From CAZHZT01 sp964537285 (GTDB taxonomy: Bacteria > Bacteroidota > Bacteroidia > Chitinophagales > Saprospiraceae): a stretch of 55,484 nucleotides of DNA. The notes beneath the pieces were generated by a model. It searched no databases and had not been told where the DNA came from. It worked only from the letters and a program-made list of their open reading frames with translations. Shown here one piece after another: positions 36,391-44,890 of the stretch. The translations under genes and the position numbers were made by a program. Location of the stretch: positions 1-55,484 of the forward strand of contig CAZHZT010000026.1 in NCBI GenBank assembly GCA_964537285.1, in the 5' to 3' direction. How positions within the stretch are numbered: position 1 is the stretch's first letter; the number at the start of each line of letters is the position of its first letter.

Positions 36391-36409
36391 AGGCAAGCAA
36401 CACTTTTAT

Positions 36410-36510
36410 GGGTTAAAGGTGAAGGGTAAAGATACCAATGGGAAATATAAAGGGAAAAGGCCTCCAATCTTTCGCCTTTGCCCCTCCACCTTTCGCCTTT
36501 AACCTTTGAT
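36410..36510. repeat. Inverted repeat GGTTAAAGG..CCTTTAACC upstream of ruvA
   Basis: GGGTTAAAGGTGAAGGGTAAAG on the left is complementary, with mismatches, to CTTTGCCCCTCCACCTTTCGCCTTTAACC on the right over ~100 bases. It is another palindromic unit next to a family A copy, in the 432-base gap between ruvA and acnA. Confidence 0.45.
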
Positions 36511-36515
36511 TTTTA

Positions 36516-36624
36516 GTTCTTTGACATAAATTGTGGAAAATGGAACTTCAAAATGATAAGCCTTTCAGCCCAAAGGGCATTCAAGGCTTATCATTTTGAA
36601 GTTCCACACAATTTGTTAAAGAAC
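36516..36624. repeat. Family A hairpin repeat (A7), full length
   Basis: A 109 bp copy nearly identical to A3: GTTCTTTGACATAAATTG, long left arm, loop TTTCAGCCCAAAGGGCATTC, and CAATTTGTTAAAGAAC at the right. It lies upstream of ruvA between divergent genes. Confidence 0.9.
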
Positions 36625-36768
36625 GTGATTTTTTTCTTTAAGAGTGCGAAGGTAAAAATAAGTTAGAAGAAAAGTATTTCCAGAGGTTGTAATTAAAGTC
36701 CGCATCAAAATTCTTATTCAAATCCTAAGCCAGCTTTTAAAAAAACTATAATTAACGTTGAATTGTAT

Positions 36769-36776
36769 TATTTTTG
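36769..36776 (+). promoter_or_regulatory. Putative aconitase -7 box
   Basis: TATTTTTG matches TAnnTTTG and stands 47 bases before the ATG at 36823. A -33 TTTG is not visible at the usual distance. Confidence 0.35.
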
Positions 36777-36822
36777 TCAGCCACAATAGGAAATTTTATA
36801 ATTTATCAAAAAGAACTACATT

Positions 36823-39105
36823 ATGCCTTTTGACATTAATATGATAAAGGCTCATTACGAGTCTTTTCCTAAAAGAGTAAAAGATGCGCGAGAAGCGCTT
36901 GGTCGCCCATTGACCCTTACTGAGAAAATTTTATATGCTCACCTACATCCTGAATCTCCTTTGCAAAATTATAAAAGGGGTGAAGATTATGTATTTTTTG
37001 CCCCTGATCGGGTAGCGATGCAGGATGCAACAGCCCAAATGGCTTTATTGCAATTTATGATGGCCGGGAAAGACAGTGTAGCCGTACCTTCTACAGTTCA
37101 CTGCGATCACTTAATCCAGGCGGAAGTAGGAGCTGAAAAAGATTTACAAAACGCTCTGAACAATAATTCCGAAGTATTCAATTTCCTTTCTTCAGTTTCC
37201 AATAAATATGGCATTGGATTCTGGAAACCTGGTGCAGGTATTATCCACCAAATCGTTCTTGAAAATTATGCTTTCCCGGGAGCTATGATGATTGGTACGG
37301 ACTCACACACCCCTAATGCCGGAGGCTTAGGAATGGTGGCTATTGGAGTGGGAGGTGCTGATGCCGTAGATGTTATGGCAGGAATGCCCTGGGAACTTAA
37401 AATGCCCAAAGTAATTGGTGTAAAACTTACCGGTGAATTAAGCGGCTGGACGTCGCCCAAGGATGTAATTTTGAAAGTAGCAGGCATCCTTACGGTAAAA
37501 GGTGGAACAGGTGCCATTGTTGAATACTTTGGCCCCGGGGCTAACTCGCTGTCTTGTACAGGTAAAGGAACCATCTGTAACATGGGGGCAGAAATCGGAG
37601 CAACCACATCAACCTTTGGTTATGATGAAGCGATGGGCCGTTATTTGAGAGCCACAGAACGTGCTGAAATAGCGGATATGGCTGATCAAGTTGCAGAGCA
37701 TTTAACCGGAGACGCTGAATGCTACGCTGAGCCGGAAAAATACTTTGATGAGGTTATCGAAATTGACCTCTCTACTTTAGAGCCGCATATCAACGGGCCT
37801 TACACCCCGGATTTAGCCTGGCCAATTTCAAAATTCGCTGAAGCAGTAAAAGAAAACGGCTACCCACAAAAACTGGAAGTAGGATTGATTGGCTCTTGCA
37901 CCAACTCTTCTTACGAGGACCTAACCAGAGCTTCTTCTATTGCCAAACAAGCCGTGGAAAAGAACCTTAAGACGAAAGCAGAGTTTACAGTAACTCCCGG
38001 CTCTGAACAGATTCGCTTTACCGTTTCAAGAGATGGCCTGCTAGAGGACTTCGAAAAAATGGGCGGCATTGTCCTTGCCAATGCTTGCGGCCCTTGTATC
38101 GGTCAATGGGCTCGTCATACAGATGATCCAAACAGAGCAAACTCAATTATCACTTCGTTCAACAGAAACTTCTCGAAGCGTAATGACGGGAACCCTCAGA
38201 CACGCTCCTTTGTGGCTTCCCCTGAAATTGTAACAGCTATGGCGATTGCGGGCGACTTAACGTTTAACCCGCTCACTGATACACTGGAAAATGAGGAAGG
38301 TCAACCCGTGAAACTCAACCCTCCTAGTGGCGTAGAACTTCCCCCTAGTGGTTTTGCCGTAGAGGACGCAGGCTTCCAGCCACCTGCTGAAAATGGCAGC
38401 GAGGTTGAAGTCGTTGTCAACCCAGATTCTAATCGCCTGCAACTATTGACTCCTTTTCAGCCAATTACACAGGAGCAAGTAACGAATATGCGTACATTGA
38501 TCAAAACTAAGGGCAAATGCACAACAGATCACATTTCTATGGCAGGCCCCTGGTTAAAATATCGCGGGCATTTGGAAAATATTTCCAACAATTGTTTCAT
38601 TGGAGCAATCAATTACTTCAATGATGAAATGAATCATGTTGCCAATTATGCTGATAGTGCAGAGCAAGCTGAATTCATGACCGTACCCGATTCTGGGCGG
38701 AAGTACAAAGCAGCAGGCATTGGGCAGGTTGTATTTGGTGAGGAAAACTATGGTGAAGGATCTTCTAGAGAGCATGCCGCTATGGAGCCTCGCTATTTAG
38801 GGGTTCATGCAGTGATTGTAAAATCTTTCGCACGTATTCACGAAACAAACCTTAAGAAGCAAGGTATGCTGGCATTGACATTTGTAAATCCGGATGATTA
38901 TGAAAAAATTCGTCAGGATGACTTCATTAGCATTACGAATTTTGACGAAATGGCTCCGGGGAAAACATTGAATGTCCGACTTACACATGCCGATGGCACA
39001 GAAGATAGCTTCGAGGTTCAACACACCTATAATGATGCACAAATTGCTTGGGTAAGAGCGGGCTCTGCCCTTAACAAAATACGTATGGAGGCAGGGGTTG
39101 CCTAA
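36823..39105 (+). CDS. Aconitate hydratase
   Basis: Aconitase isomerises citrate to isocitrate in the TCA cycle using a [4Fe-4S] cluster. The 760 aa length and sequence style (VPSTVHCDHLIQA, TDSHTPNAGGLGM) fit the mitochondrial-type aconitases found in Bacteroidota rather than E. coli AcnA or AcnB. The cluster ligands are Cys359 in GSCTNSSYED and Cys422 and Cys425 in ANACGPCIGQW. The swivelling C-terminal domain shows GEGSSREHAAMEPRYLG near residue 645. It stands alone, with its own promoter region and a family E palindrome 11 bases past its stop. Gene naming (acnA or acn) varies, so I leave the symbol empty. Confidence 0.95.
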   Translation: MPFDINMIKAHYESFPKRVKDAREALGRPLTLTEKILYAHLHPESPLQNYKRGEDYVFFAPDRVAMQDATAQMALLQFMMAGKDSVAVPSTVHCDHLIQAEVGAEKDLQNALNNNSEVFNFLSSVSNKYGIGFWKPGAGIIHQIVLENYAFPGAMMIGTDSHTPNAGGLGMVAIGVGGADAVDVMAGMPWELKMPKVIGVKLTGELSGWTSPKDVILKVAGILTVKGGTGAIVEYFGPGANSLSCTGKGTICNMGAEIGATTSTFGYDEAMGRYLRATERAEIADMADQVAEHLTGDAECYAEPEKYFDEVIEIDLSTLEPHINGPYTPDLAWPISKFAEAVKENGYPQKLEVGLIGSCTNSSYEDLTRASSIAKQAVEKNLKTKAEFTVTPGSEQIRFTVSRDGLLEDFEKMGGIVLANACGPCIGQWARHTDDPNRANSIITSFNRNFSKRNDGNPQTRSFVASPEIVTAMAIAGDLTFNPLTDTLENEEGQPVKLNPPSGVELPPSGFAVEDAGFQPPAENGSEVEVVVNPDSNRLQLLTPFQPITQEQVTNMRTLIKTKGKCTTDHISMAGPWLKYRGHLENISNNCFIGAINYFNDEMNHVANYADSAEQAEFMTVPDSGRKYKAAGIGQVVFGEENYGEGSSREHAAMEPRYLGVHAVIVKSFARIHETNLKKQGMLALTFVNPDDYEKIRQDDFISITNFDEMAPGKTLNVRLTHADGTEDSFEVQHTYNDAQIAWVRAGSALNKIRMEAGVA

Positions 39106-39115
39106 CCCAGCCTTT

Positions 39116-39163
39116 TAACAGACTTATTCTGTAGCTGCCGAAGAGTGCAGAACAAGTCTATTA
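39116..39163. repeat. Short family E palindrome after aconitase
   Basis: TAACAGACTTATTCTGTAGCTGC at the left and GCAGAACAAGTCTATTA at the right form a hairpin of ~17 bp with a few mismatches. The ends match those of the element at 41280-41513 but there is almost no interior. It may terminate aconitase. Confidence 0.7.
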
Positions 39164-39187
39164 CATCATAGTGATTCACTGGCATTA

Positions 39188-39347
39188 AGTAGTTCACGGA
39201 ATTGGGCTACCAAACAGATGATAGCTATTTTGTACTGAATCAAGGCGCGAAAACCGCGCTTAGCCCTTGTTAAGCAAGGCTTTGAGCAACGCAGAGTCAG
39301 CGCAAAAGAGCATCATATGTTTATGTAGTTTAATTCCGTGAACTACT
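39188..39347. repeat. Family B element (B2), 160 bp with TA duplication
   Basis: Ends AGTAGTTCACGGAATT and AATTCCGTGAACTACT, flanked by TA at 39186-39187 and 39348-39349. The interior is nearly identical to the copy at 49184-49343 when reverse-complemented (about six differences in 160). It holds the sub-palindromes GGCGCG..CGCGCTTAGCC and AAGGC..GCCTT types. It lies between convergent genes acnA and purQ. Confidence 0.88.
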
Positions 39348-39394
39348 TAACTTTCCTGAGAAAATTGATGCCAGTGGATCACTTTATTATGCTA

Positions 39395-40096
39395 TTAAGC
39401 GATCGAAGAGGCTGTCAAGAGGGATTCAAAGATCAAGCGGCCATCTTCATTTCCAAGAACCTTTTCAGAAGCTCTTTCCGGGTGAGGCATCATTCCCACT
39501 ACATTTCTTTGTGCATTACAAACACCTGCAATGTTTAATACAGAGCCATTTGGATTTGCTTCAGGAGAGATCTCACCATTTTCATTGCAATAGTAGAACA
39601 CGACCTGATCGTTGGTCACCAATTCGTCCAATGTTTTTGGATCTGCGATATAACGCCCTTCTGCATGAGCGATTGGAATGGACAGGGCATTACCAGAAAG
39701 GTTATGACTCACAAAACTATTGGATGTACCTTTTTTGATGTATACATTCTTACAAATGAACGTTTGCTTTTCATTTCTCACCAGTGCTCCCGGCAGCAGG
39801 CCCGCTTCACAAAGCACCTGGAAACCATTACAAACACCCCACACTAATCCTCCGGTATTTGCAAATTCAATCACGGAAGGCATTACCGGTGAAAACCTTG
39901 CAATTGCACCGGCCCTCAAATAATCTCCATAGGAAAACCCTCCGGGCAAGATAATACAATCGTCTTTTCCAAAGCCACTCAAGGACGTTTCCTTGTGCCA
40001 GATTTTTTCTACTTCTTGACCCAATACCTTTCCTAATACATGAACCATATCATCATCACAATTGGAACCCGGGAAAACTATTACACCAAATTTCAT
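39395..40096 (-). CDS. purQ: Phosphoribosylformylglycinamidine synthase, glutaminase subunit
   Basis: PurQ releases ammonia from glutamine for the PurL subunit in step 4 of purine synthesis. The 233 aa class I amidotransferase has the nucleophile Cys89 in WGVCNGFQVL, and the His-Glu pair in MMPHPERA near the C-terminus. FGVIVFPGSNCDDD at the start and GGFSYGDYLRAGAIA near 52 are characteristic. Its presence as a free subunit implies a separate PurL and PurS in this organism. A membrane protein gene lies upstream on the same strand with a 71-base gap, possibly co-transcribed. A family B element follows its stop. Confidence 0.95.
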   Translation of the reverse strand: MKFGVIVFPGSNCDDDMVHVLGKVLGQEVEKIWHKETSLSGFGKDDCIILPGGFSYGDYLRAGAIARFSPVMPSVIEFANTGGLVWGVCNGFQVLCEAGLLPGALVRNEKQTFICKNVYIKKGTSNSFVSHNLSGNALSIPIAHAEGRYIADPKTLDELVTNDQVVFYYCNENGEISPEANPNGSVLNIAGVCNAQRNVVGMMPHPERASEKVLGNEDGRLIFESLLTASSIA

Positions 40097-40167
40097 AATA
40101 TTAATTTTGAAATAGATTTATGAACAAAAAAGTCTATAATTTAATACGCTGTAACCTAAGTTAATCC

Positions 40168-41163
40168 TCACCCTCCTATTGACTCGTTAAAAGCTAGTAC
40201 CTGGAAACAAAAGGCAGCGATCACCATAATAAAGAAAAATATCTCTGACAAAGAAGAGCGCGCATTATTGAGGGACAGCGCCATAAAAATACTCAATGGA
40301 ACGCATATTATTAAGGCATGCTCCAGATGTGCATTTGCTTGAAAAAAGATACCGAAGGAACCAATAATCATGTACCAATACAAAGCAGATATATTTTTTT
40401 GCACCCTTATTTTTTGCTTGAAATAAAATTGATTAAAATTAAAAACGGCAACCAACCCAAAAATAATCCAGAAAATCACTTTAAATATACTCACTCCTTC
40501 CTTCGGAAAGATATCTAAATTTATGAATCTGAAGCTTTTCATGAATATTTCTGGCCATCCCCCTAATTGATCAGTCCAAAATAAATATATCGCGTTGAGG
40601 AAAAAAGGTACTAGAAATCCCGTAGAAATCATATAAATCTCTTTGGTCTTATTTCCTCGAAGTAATTGCCACCCCATAAAAAGAGCGATTAAAAAAATAA
40701 TATAAACATTGTAAAAAAGACAGGCTGCTCCTAAATATAAGCCACTATCAAATAAGTCTTTGGCCACACTTATTTGCTTGTAGGTCTTAAATAAAGCGGT
40801 TAGGCTTAACAACAAAAAGGTATTGGCTATTAAAACGGGAGAAAGAACTAAGTACTCTGGATATAAGCATGTTAATAGCACATAGGTCGCTGCAGGCACA
40901 TAATTTGATAAGGTCCCCGACATTCTATAGGTGTGTACCAAAGCATTTACCAATAAGGCTTGAACAAAAACCAAGGCCATCCCTAGCAAGGAACTTCCTA
41001 TAGTGTATTCAGGAATCCAATGATACAAGACAGATGCCCAATATCCAGAGGGCCCAAAAGGTATGACTGGTTGCTTAAACAGTACAACCCCCCTCAAGAG
41101 AAACATAAATACAAAAACAGCAAATACTCCCCAAATCTGGTTTGTCTTAAATATTCTTAACAC
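40168..41163 (-). CDS. Polytopic membrane protein, DUF6427-like
   Basis: A protein of about 331 aa with roughly nine to ten transmembrane segments and short loops, starting MLRIFKTNQIWGVFAVFVF. Length, topology and the FxKTNQxxG opening resemble DUF6427 proteins of Bacteroidota, whose role is unknown. I prefer the GTG at 41163, preceded by AAGGA at a good distance; the ATG at 41202 would add MLKNCFFYAKEFN, whose first codons lie in a degenerate family A end (GTTCTTTAAC at 41191). It is followed by purQ on the same strand. Confidence 0.6.
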   Translation of the reverse strand: MLRIFKTNQIWGVFAVFVFMFLLRGVVLFKQPVIPFGPSGYWASVLYHWIPEYTIGSSLLGMALVFVQALLVNALVHTYRMSGTLSNYVPAATYVLLTCLYPEYLVLSPVLIANTFLLLSLTALFKTYKQISVAKDLFDSGLYLGAACLFYNVYIIFLIALFMGWQLLRGNKTKEIYMISTGFLVPFFLNAIYLFWTDQLGGWPEIFMKSFRFINLDIFPKEGVSIFKVIFWIIFGLVAVFNFNQFYFKQKIRVQKNISALYWYMIIGSFGIFFQANAHLEHALIICVPLSIFMALSLNNARSSLSEIFFFIMVIAAFCFQVLAFNESIGG

Positions 41164-41190
41164 GTTAAATTCCTTTGCATAAAAAAAACA

Positions 41191-41239
41191 GTTCTTTAAC
41201 AAATTGCATGGATGTCCAAAGTTAGTTCTTTGGACGTCC
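41191..41239. repeat. Truncated family A end joined to a different hairpin
   Basis: GTTCTTTAACAAATTGCATG (41191-41210) matches the family A short arm and is the copy closest to a classical boxA (TGCTCTTTAACA). It is followed by GGATGTCCAAAG and CTTTGGACGTCC (41210-41239), a separate 12 bp hairpin with one mismatch. The usual family A core is absent. Confidence 0.55.
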
Positions 41240-41279
41240 TGAATAAGATTAGAACAAAATTCTTTCCAAATATATGGAA

Positions 41280-41513
41280 TAGACTTGTTCTGTAGCTGCT
41301 TAATGGACTTTAATTGCCAAATTTTATTTTAAGGGATCAGGAAAATAATACCCTACCCATTTTACTTGTCCTTTTTTCCTCAGGCTTTATTGGAAAGCCT
41401 CGCCGTACCTTCGGGTCTCGAAGGCATTCGTGACAAGTTGCGCCTGCGTTTTTCGCCTTGTCTAAAATAAAATCTGGTCAATTACGCTCCGTCAGCAGCT
41501 GCAGAACAAGCTA
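41280..41513. repeat. Family E element, 234 bp
   Basis: Left end TAGACTTGTTCTGTAGCTGC and right end GCAGCTGCAGAACAAGCTA are inverted repeats. The pairing continues weakly inward (CAAATTTTATTTTA / TAAAATAAAATCTGG). The interior has no open reading frame of note but contains CGAAGGCATT..GCCTTTCCAA-like small palindromes. It lies downstream of the hydrolase gene. Other copies are at 39116 and, as a single end, at 20201. Confidence 0.75.
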
Positions 41514-41522
41514 AATAGTTAA

Positions 41523-42398
41523 TTATATAGAATGAACGTCAAGAGCCTGATGAAAAAAACGGCTACTTATTTCGGCTAATTCCAAGGAATGAGCGGGCAA
41601 CTCATCAAGAGTATAAGGGTGTCTACCTCCATAAACATGATTCGCCCCTTCAATAAGATGAAGCATTGCATCCGGCTTAAATTCTTTTAGTTCCAACGCC
41701 TGCATATGCGGAACAGCAGGATCATTCGTTCCGTGAATAATGCACATCGGAATTTTCACTCGGTCTAAAGCGGAAGAAATATCAAAGCGGTTTTTATTAT
41801 TATCAAAATCTTCAAAAAGTTGATAGTAAAGCGGCATTTCCTCATTAGTGCGTGCATTTTTGATGTAAAAAACCCCTTTTTCTCTCCATGCTTCAAGTGC
41901 TCCGGGAGCTTTCCAGGCATTATCTAACCGACTTACCGAAGACCAGGTAGCGAGTGCTTTGATGCGATCATCTTCAGCAGCTTTGATCATGCTGATGCCT
42001 CCTCCTCTGCTATGCCCAATGACTCCTATTCGAGACAAATCCAATTCTTCTGCCGGTATTTCTCTTTGAGAAGATAGCCAGTCGATGACCTCTCCGATAT
42101 CTTCTATTTCTATTGAATAGTTATTATGCCCAAAAGCCTCCAGGTCTGCAAATTCATACGGTTTGTCAATCGTTGTTCCATTATAAGAAAGATTGAATTT
42201 AACAAAAACAAAGCCTTCTCTGGAAAAATATTTTGAGAACAAGTACCAATGCCCCCAATCCTTAAATCCTTTAAAGCCATGAACGAAAATTAACACTGGC
42301 TTTTTTCGGCCATCTCCGAAATAATAAGCATCTAATAAAAACGGTCGATTTGACTTTCCGACAACAATATCATTTTTTACAATGTTCATAATATTCAA
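41523..42398 (-). CDS. Alpha/beta-hydrolase (dienelactone hydrolase/peptidase-like)
   Basis: A 291 aa cytoplasmic alpha/beta-hydrolase. The oxyanion-hole strand is VLIFVHGFKGFKDWG (near 34), the nucleophile elbow GHSRGGG (Ser near 130), the acid Asp in IHGTNDPAVP (near 224) and the His in GANHVYGG (near 252), giving a complete triad. A cap insertion lies between residues 150 and 200. No signal peptide is seen. The family covers esterases and prolyl-oligopeptidase-like peptidases, so the substrate cannot be named. It diverges from the polyprenyl synthase gene over a 42-base gap, so the two promoters overlap. Confidence 0.78.
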   Translation of the reverse strand: MNIMNIVKNDIVVGKSNRPFLLDAYYFGDGRKKPVLIFVHGFKGFKDWGHWYLFSKYFSREGFVFVKFNLSYNGTTIDKPYEFADLEAFGHNNYSIEIEDIGEVIDWLSSQREIPAEELDLSRIGVIGHSRGGGISMIKAAEDDRIKALATWSSVSRLDNAWKAPGALEAWREKGVFYIKNARTNEEMPLYYQLFEDFDNNKNRFDISSALDRVKIPMCIIHGTNDPAVPHMQALELKEFKPDAMLHLIEGANHVYGGRHPYTLDELPAHSLELAEISSRFFHQALDVHSI

Positions 42399-42440
42399 TG
42401 TTATAGTTTACTTATAACTTCAACGTAAAAATACGCATTT

Positions 42441-43415
42441 ATGGTCAAATCCTTGTCGGCCATAAAAGGACCGATAGAAAAAGAATTAAAGGAGTTCGAA
42501 AAACATTTTCGAAACTCCATGCGTAGCCATGTCCCCTTGTTAGACAGGATCACCTACTATATTGTTAAGCGCAAAGGGAAGCAAGTACGGCCGATGTTTG
42601 TCTTTTTGTGTGCTTCATTGTGTGGAAGTACTACCCCTAGCACCTTCCGGGCGGCATCATTAGTGGAATTACTGCATACAGCAACTTTAGTTCATGATGA
42701 TGTTGTAGATGATTCCTTTCAAAGGCGAGGTTTTTTCTCTATCAATGCACTCTGGAAAAACAAGGTCGCTGTTCTTGTAGGAGATTACTTGTTATCCAAA
42801 GGCTTGCTTTTAGCCTTGGAAAATGAGGAATATGACCTTTTGCAAATTGTTTCTAAAGCAGTAAAGGAGATGGCGGAAGGAGAACTTCTCCAAATGGAAA
42901 AAGCAAGAAGGTTAGATATTGAAGAAAAAGTCTACTATGATATTATTCGCCAAAAAACCGCATCCCTTATTGCCTCTGCATGTGCTGCGGGGGCATCTTC
43001 TACCACCGATAATAAAGAAACGGTCGAACAAATAAGACTTTTTGGTGAAAAAATCGGAATTGCCTTTCAAATCCGTGACGATTTAATGGATTTCGGTAGC
43101 GATGATATTGGAAAGCCCAAAGGAATTGATATAAAAGAAAAGAAATTGACGCTTCCTTTGATATATGCTCTTGAAAATACATCTAGTGCTAAGAAAAAAC
43201 AAATAATTCAAACTATCAAGCGCCATCACAATGATAGCAGTAAAGTAGCTGAGGTAATTCAATTTGTGAGAGATAGTGGAGGCCTTGATTATGCTCGAAA
43301 CGCAATGTTCCAACACAGAAAAGATGCCATAGAAATTTTAATGACCTTTCCTGAATGCCCGGCAAGAGATTCGCTGGAGCAACTTATTTATTTCGTGACT
43401 GATCGGAAAAAATAA
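42441..43415 (+). CDS. ispB: Polyprenyl diphosphate synthase (IspB-like)
   Basis: A 324 aa trans-prenyltransferase that extends allylic diphosphates with isopentenyl diphosphate, probably to the C35-C40 side chain of menaquinone. The first Asp-rich motif is LVHDDVVDDS with the family's LLHTATL in front (near residue 82), the second is FQIRDDLMDF (near 206); KGKQVRP near residue 46 is the substrate-binding block. Small residues ahead of the first motif (LLHTA) fit a long-chain enzyme rather than a GGPP synthase, so it is unlikely to be the dedicated carotenoid precursor enzyme, though this is not certain. A perfect 28 bp hairpin follows. Confidence 0.85.
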   Translation: MVKSLSAIKGPIEKELKEFEKHFRNSMRSHVPLLDRITYYIVKRKGKQVRPMFVFLCASLCGSTTPSTFRAASLVELLHTATLVHDDVVDDSFQRRGFFSINALWKNKVAVLVGDYLLSKGLLLALENEEYDLLQIVSKAVKEMAEGELLQMEKARRLDIEEKVYYDIIRQKTASLIASACAAGASSTTDNKETVEQIRLFGEKIGIAFQIRDDLMDFGSDDIGKPKGIDIKEKKLTLPLIYALENTSSAKKKQIIQTIKRHHNDSSKVAEVIQFVRDSGGLDYARNAMFQHRKDAIEILMTFPECPARDSLEQLIYFVTDRKK

Positions 43416-43454
43416 GAACCCATAGCAGCCTTTAATATATATAGTAGCTAAGTA

Positions 43455-43513
43455 GTATTAAGATGTATGCTATTGAATTTTTGAGAAAAATTCAATAGCA
43501 TACATCTTAATAC
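43455..43513. terminator. Perfect 28 bp hairpin between convergent ispB and murA
   Basis: GTATTAAGATGTATGCTATT plus eight more bases pair exactly with the complement around the 3-base loop GAG. It sits in the 120-base gap between convergent genes and can act in both directions. It shares no sequence with families A-E. Confidence 0.8.
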
Positions 43514-43535
43514 AAGCTAATCTTTTTCGTTCTTT

Positions 43536-44849
43536 TTAAGGCAAACGCGTAATATCAGCGCCGATAGCCCGAAGCCTTTCATCGATTCGTTGGTAACCTC
43601 TGTCAATCTGATGGATATTACTGATTACACTTTTACCCTCAGCGGAAAGTGCTGCTATGAGCAGAGCTACACCTGCCCGAATATCGGGTGAAGTCATTTT
43701 TATACCTCTAAGGGGATATTTTCTATCCAAACCGATAACAGTCGCCCTGTGTGGATCGCAAAGAATGATCTGTGCGCCCATATCAATAAGCTTATCTACG
43801 AAAAACAAGCGACTCTCAAACATTTTCTGATGTAACAAAATACTTCCTCTAGCCTGGGTAGCAAGAACCAGGACAACACTCATCAAGTCAGGAGTAAACC
43901 CCGGCCAGGGGGCATCGTAGATGGTCAGAATTGAACCATCAATAAAGGTCTGGATTTCATAATGATCTTGAGCGGGAATTACAATGTCATCATTTTGAAT
44001 GCTCATCTGGATACCCATTTTTCTGAAAGTATTCAGGGTATTTCCCAGAGCATCTACACGTACATTCTTTATAGTGATTTCGGACTGCGTCATTGCTGCT
44101 AACCCGATAAAACTTCCGATTTCAATAAAATCAGGAAGTAATCGATGTTCTGTTCCATTCAGCGAATTTACGCCTTCTATTTTCAATAGATTAGAACCGA
44201 TCCCGCTTATTTTGGCCCCCATTTGATTGAGCATTCGACATAATTGCTGTACATAAGGCTCGCATGCCGCATTGTAAATAGTTGTTACTCCTTCAGCCAT
44301 AACAGCTGCCATAATAACGTTAGCGGTACCCGTAACTGAAATTTCATCCATTAGGATATTGGTTCCGACGAGTTTATCAGCACTTACGAAGTAATTATTC
44401 GATTTAGAATCATAATGAAATTCCGCTCCAAGTTTCTGAATACCCAGGAAGTGCGTATCCAGGCGTCTACGCCCGATTTTATCCCCTCCTGGTTTAGGAA
44501 GGAAAGCCTTTCCGTAACGAGAAAGTAAAGGTCCGATCAGCATTACAGAACCTCGGATAGCACGAGCCGCGGCCTGGAAGGTTGGATCATCGAAGAAGGA
44601 CAGGTCCAGAGAGGAGGCCTCGAATTTGTATACCCCCTCATCCATTTTTTGAACACTTACTCCAAGCCCCTGGAGAAGTTCCAGTAATCTGCGAACATCC
44701 CTGATGTCCGGAAGATTAGAAAGGGTAACAGGTTGAGCTGTAAGTAGAACGGCACAAATTACCTGAAGGGCTTCATTTTTTGCTCCTTGTGGAATAAGGG
44801 TTCCTTTTAGAGGTTGTCCACCGACAACTTCGAAAGCATCACTTGGCAT
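43536..44849 (-). CDS. murA: UDP-GlcNAc 1-carboxyvinyltransferase with Asp in place of the active-site Cys
   Basis: MurA transfers enolpyruvate from PEP to UDP-GlcNAc, the first committed peptidoglycan step. The 437 aa EPSP-synthase-type protein shows the substrate Lys-Asn pair in QGAKNEALQ (near 22) and the catalytic Asp in APWPGFTPDLMSV (near 310). In the mobile loop, E. coli has PGGC with Cys115; here it is PGGDKIGRRRLDTH with Asp123. Cys-to-Asp enzymes (as in Mycobacterium and Chlamydia) stay active but escape alkylation by fosfomycin, so intrinsic insensitivity of this target is predicted. A DUF4290 gene lies 41 bases upstream in the same direction, a linkage seen in many Bacteroidota. 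Confidence 0.94.
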   Translation of the reverse strand: MPSDAFEVVGGQPLKGTLIPQGAKNEALQVICAVLLTAQPVTLSNLPDIRDVRRLLELLQGLGVSVQKMDEGVYKFEASSLDLSFFDDPTFQAAARAIRGSVMLIGPLLSRYGKAFLPKPGGDKIGRRRLDTHFLGIQKLGAEFHYDSKSNNYFVSADKLVGTNILMDEISVTGTANVIMAAVMAEGVTTIYNAACEPYVQQLCRMLNQMGAKISGIGSNLLKIEGVNSLNGTEHRLLPDFIEIGSFIGLAAMTQSEITIKNVRVDALGNTLNTFRKMGIQMSIQNDDIVIPAQDHYEIQTFIDGSILTIYDAPWPGFTPDLMSVVLVLATQARGSILLHQKMFESRLFFVDKLIDMGAQIILCDPHRATVIGLDRKYPLRGIKMTSPDIRAGVALLIAALSAEGKSVISNIHQIDRGYQRIDERLRAIGADITRLP

Positions 44850-44890
44850 TGTTAAGTAGATTTATAAAAAGTTGGTTATTGAATGAATGG

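Noticed and set aside
41164..41202. ATG start for the DUF6427-like protein
   Set aside because: Its first codons lie in a family A fragment; the GTG at 41163 has an AAGGA ahead and gives the expected N-terminus.
42441..43415. Dedicated GGPP synthase for carotenoids
   Set aside because: Residues ahead of the first Asp-rich motif look like those of long-chain prenyl synthases, and the gene is 39 kb from the crt cluster; a quinone side-chain role is more likely.
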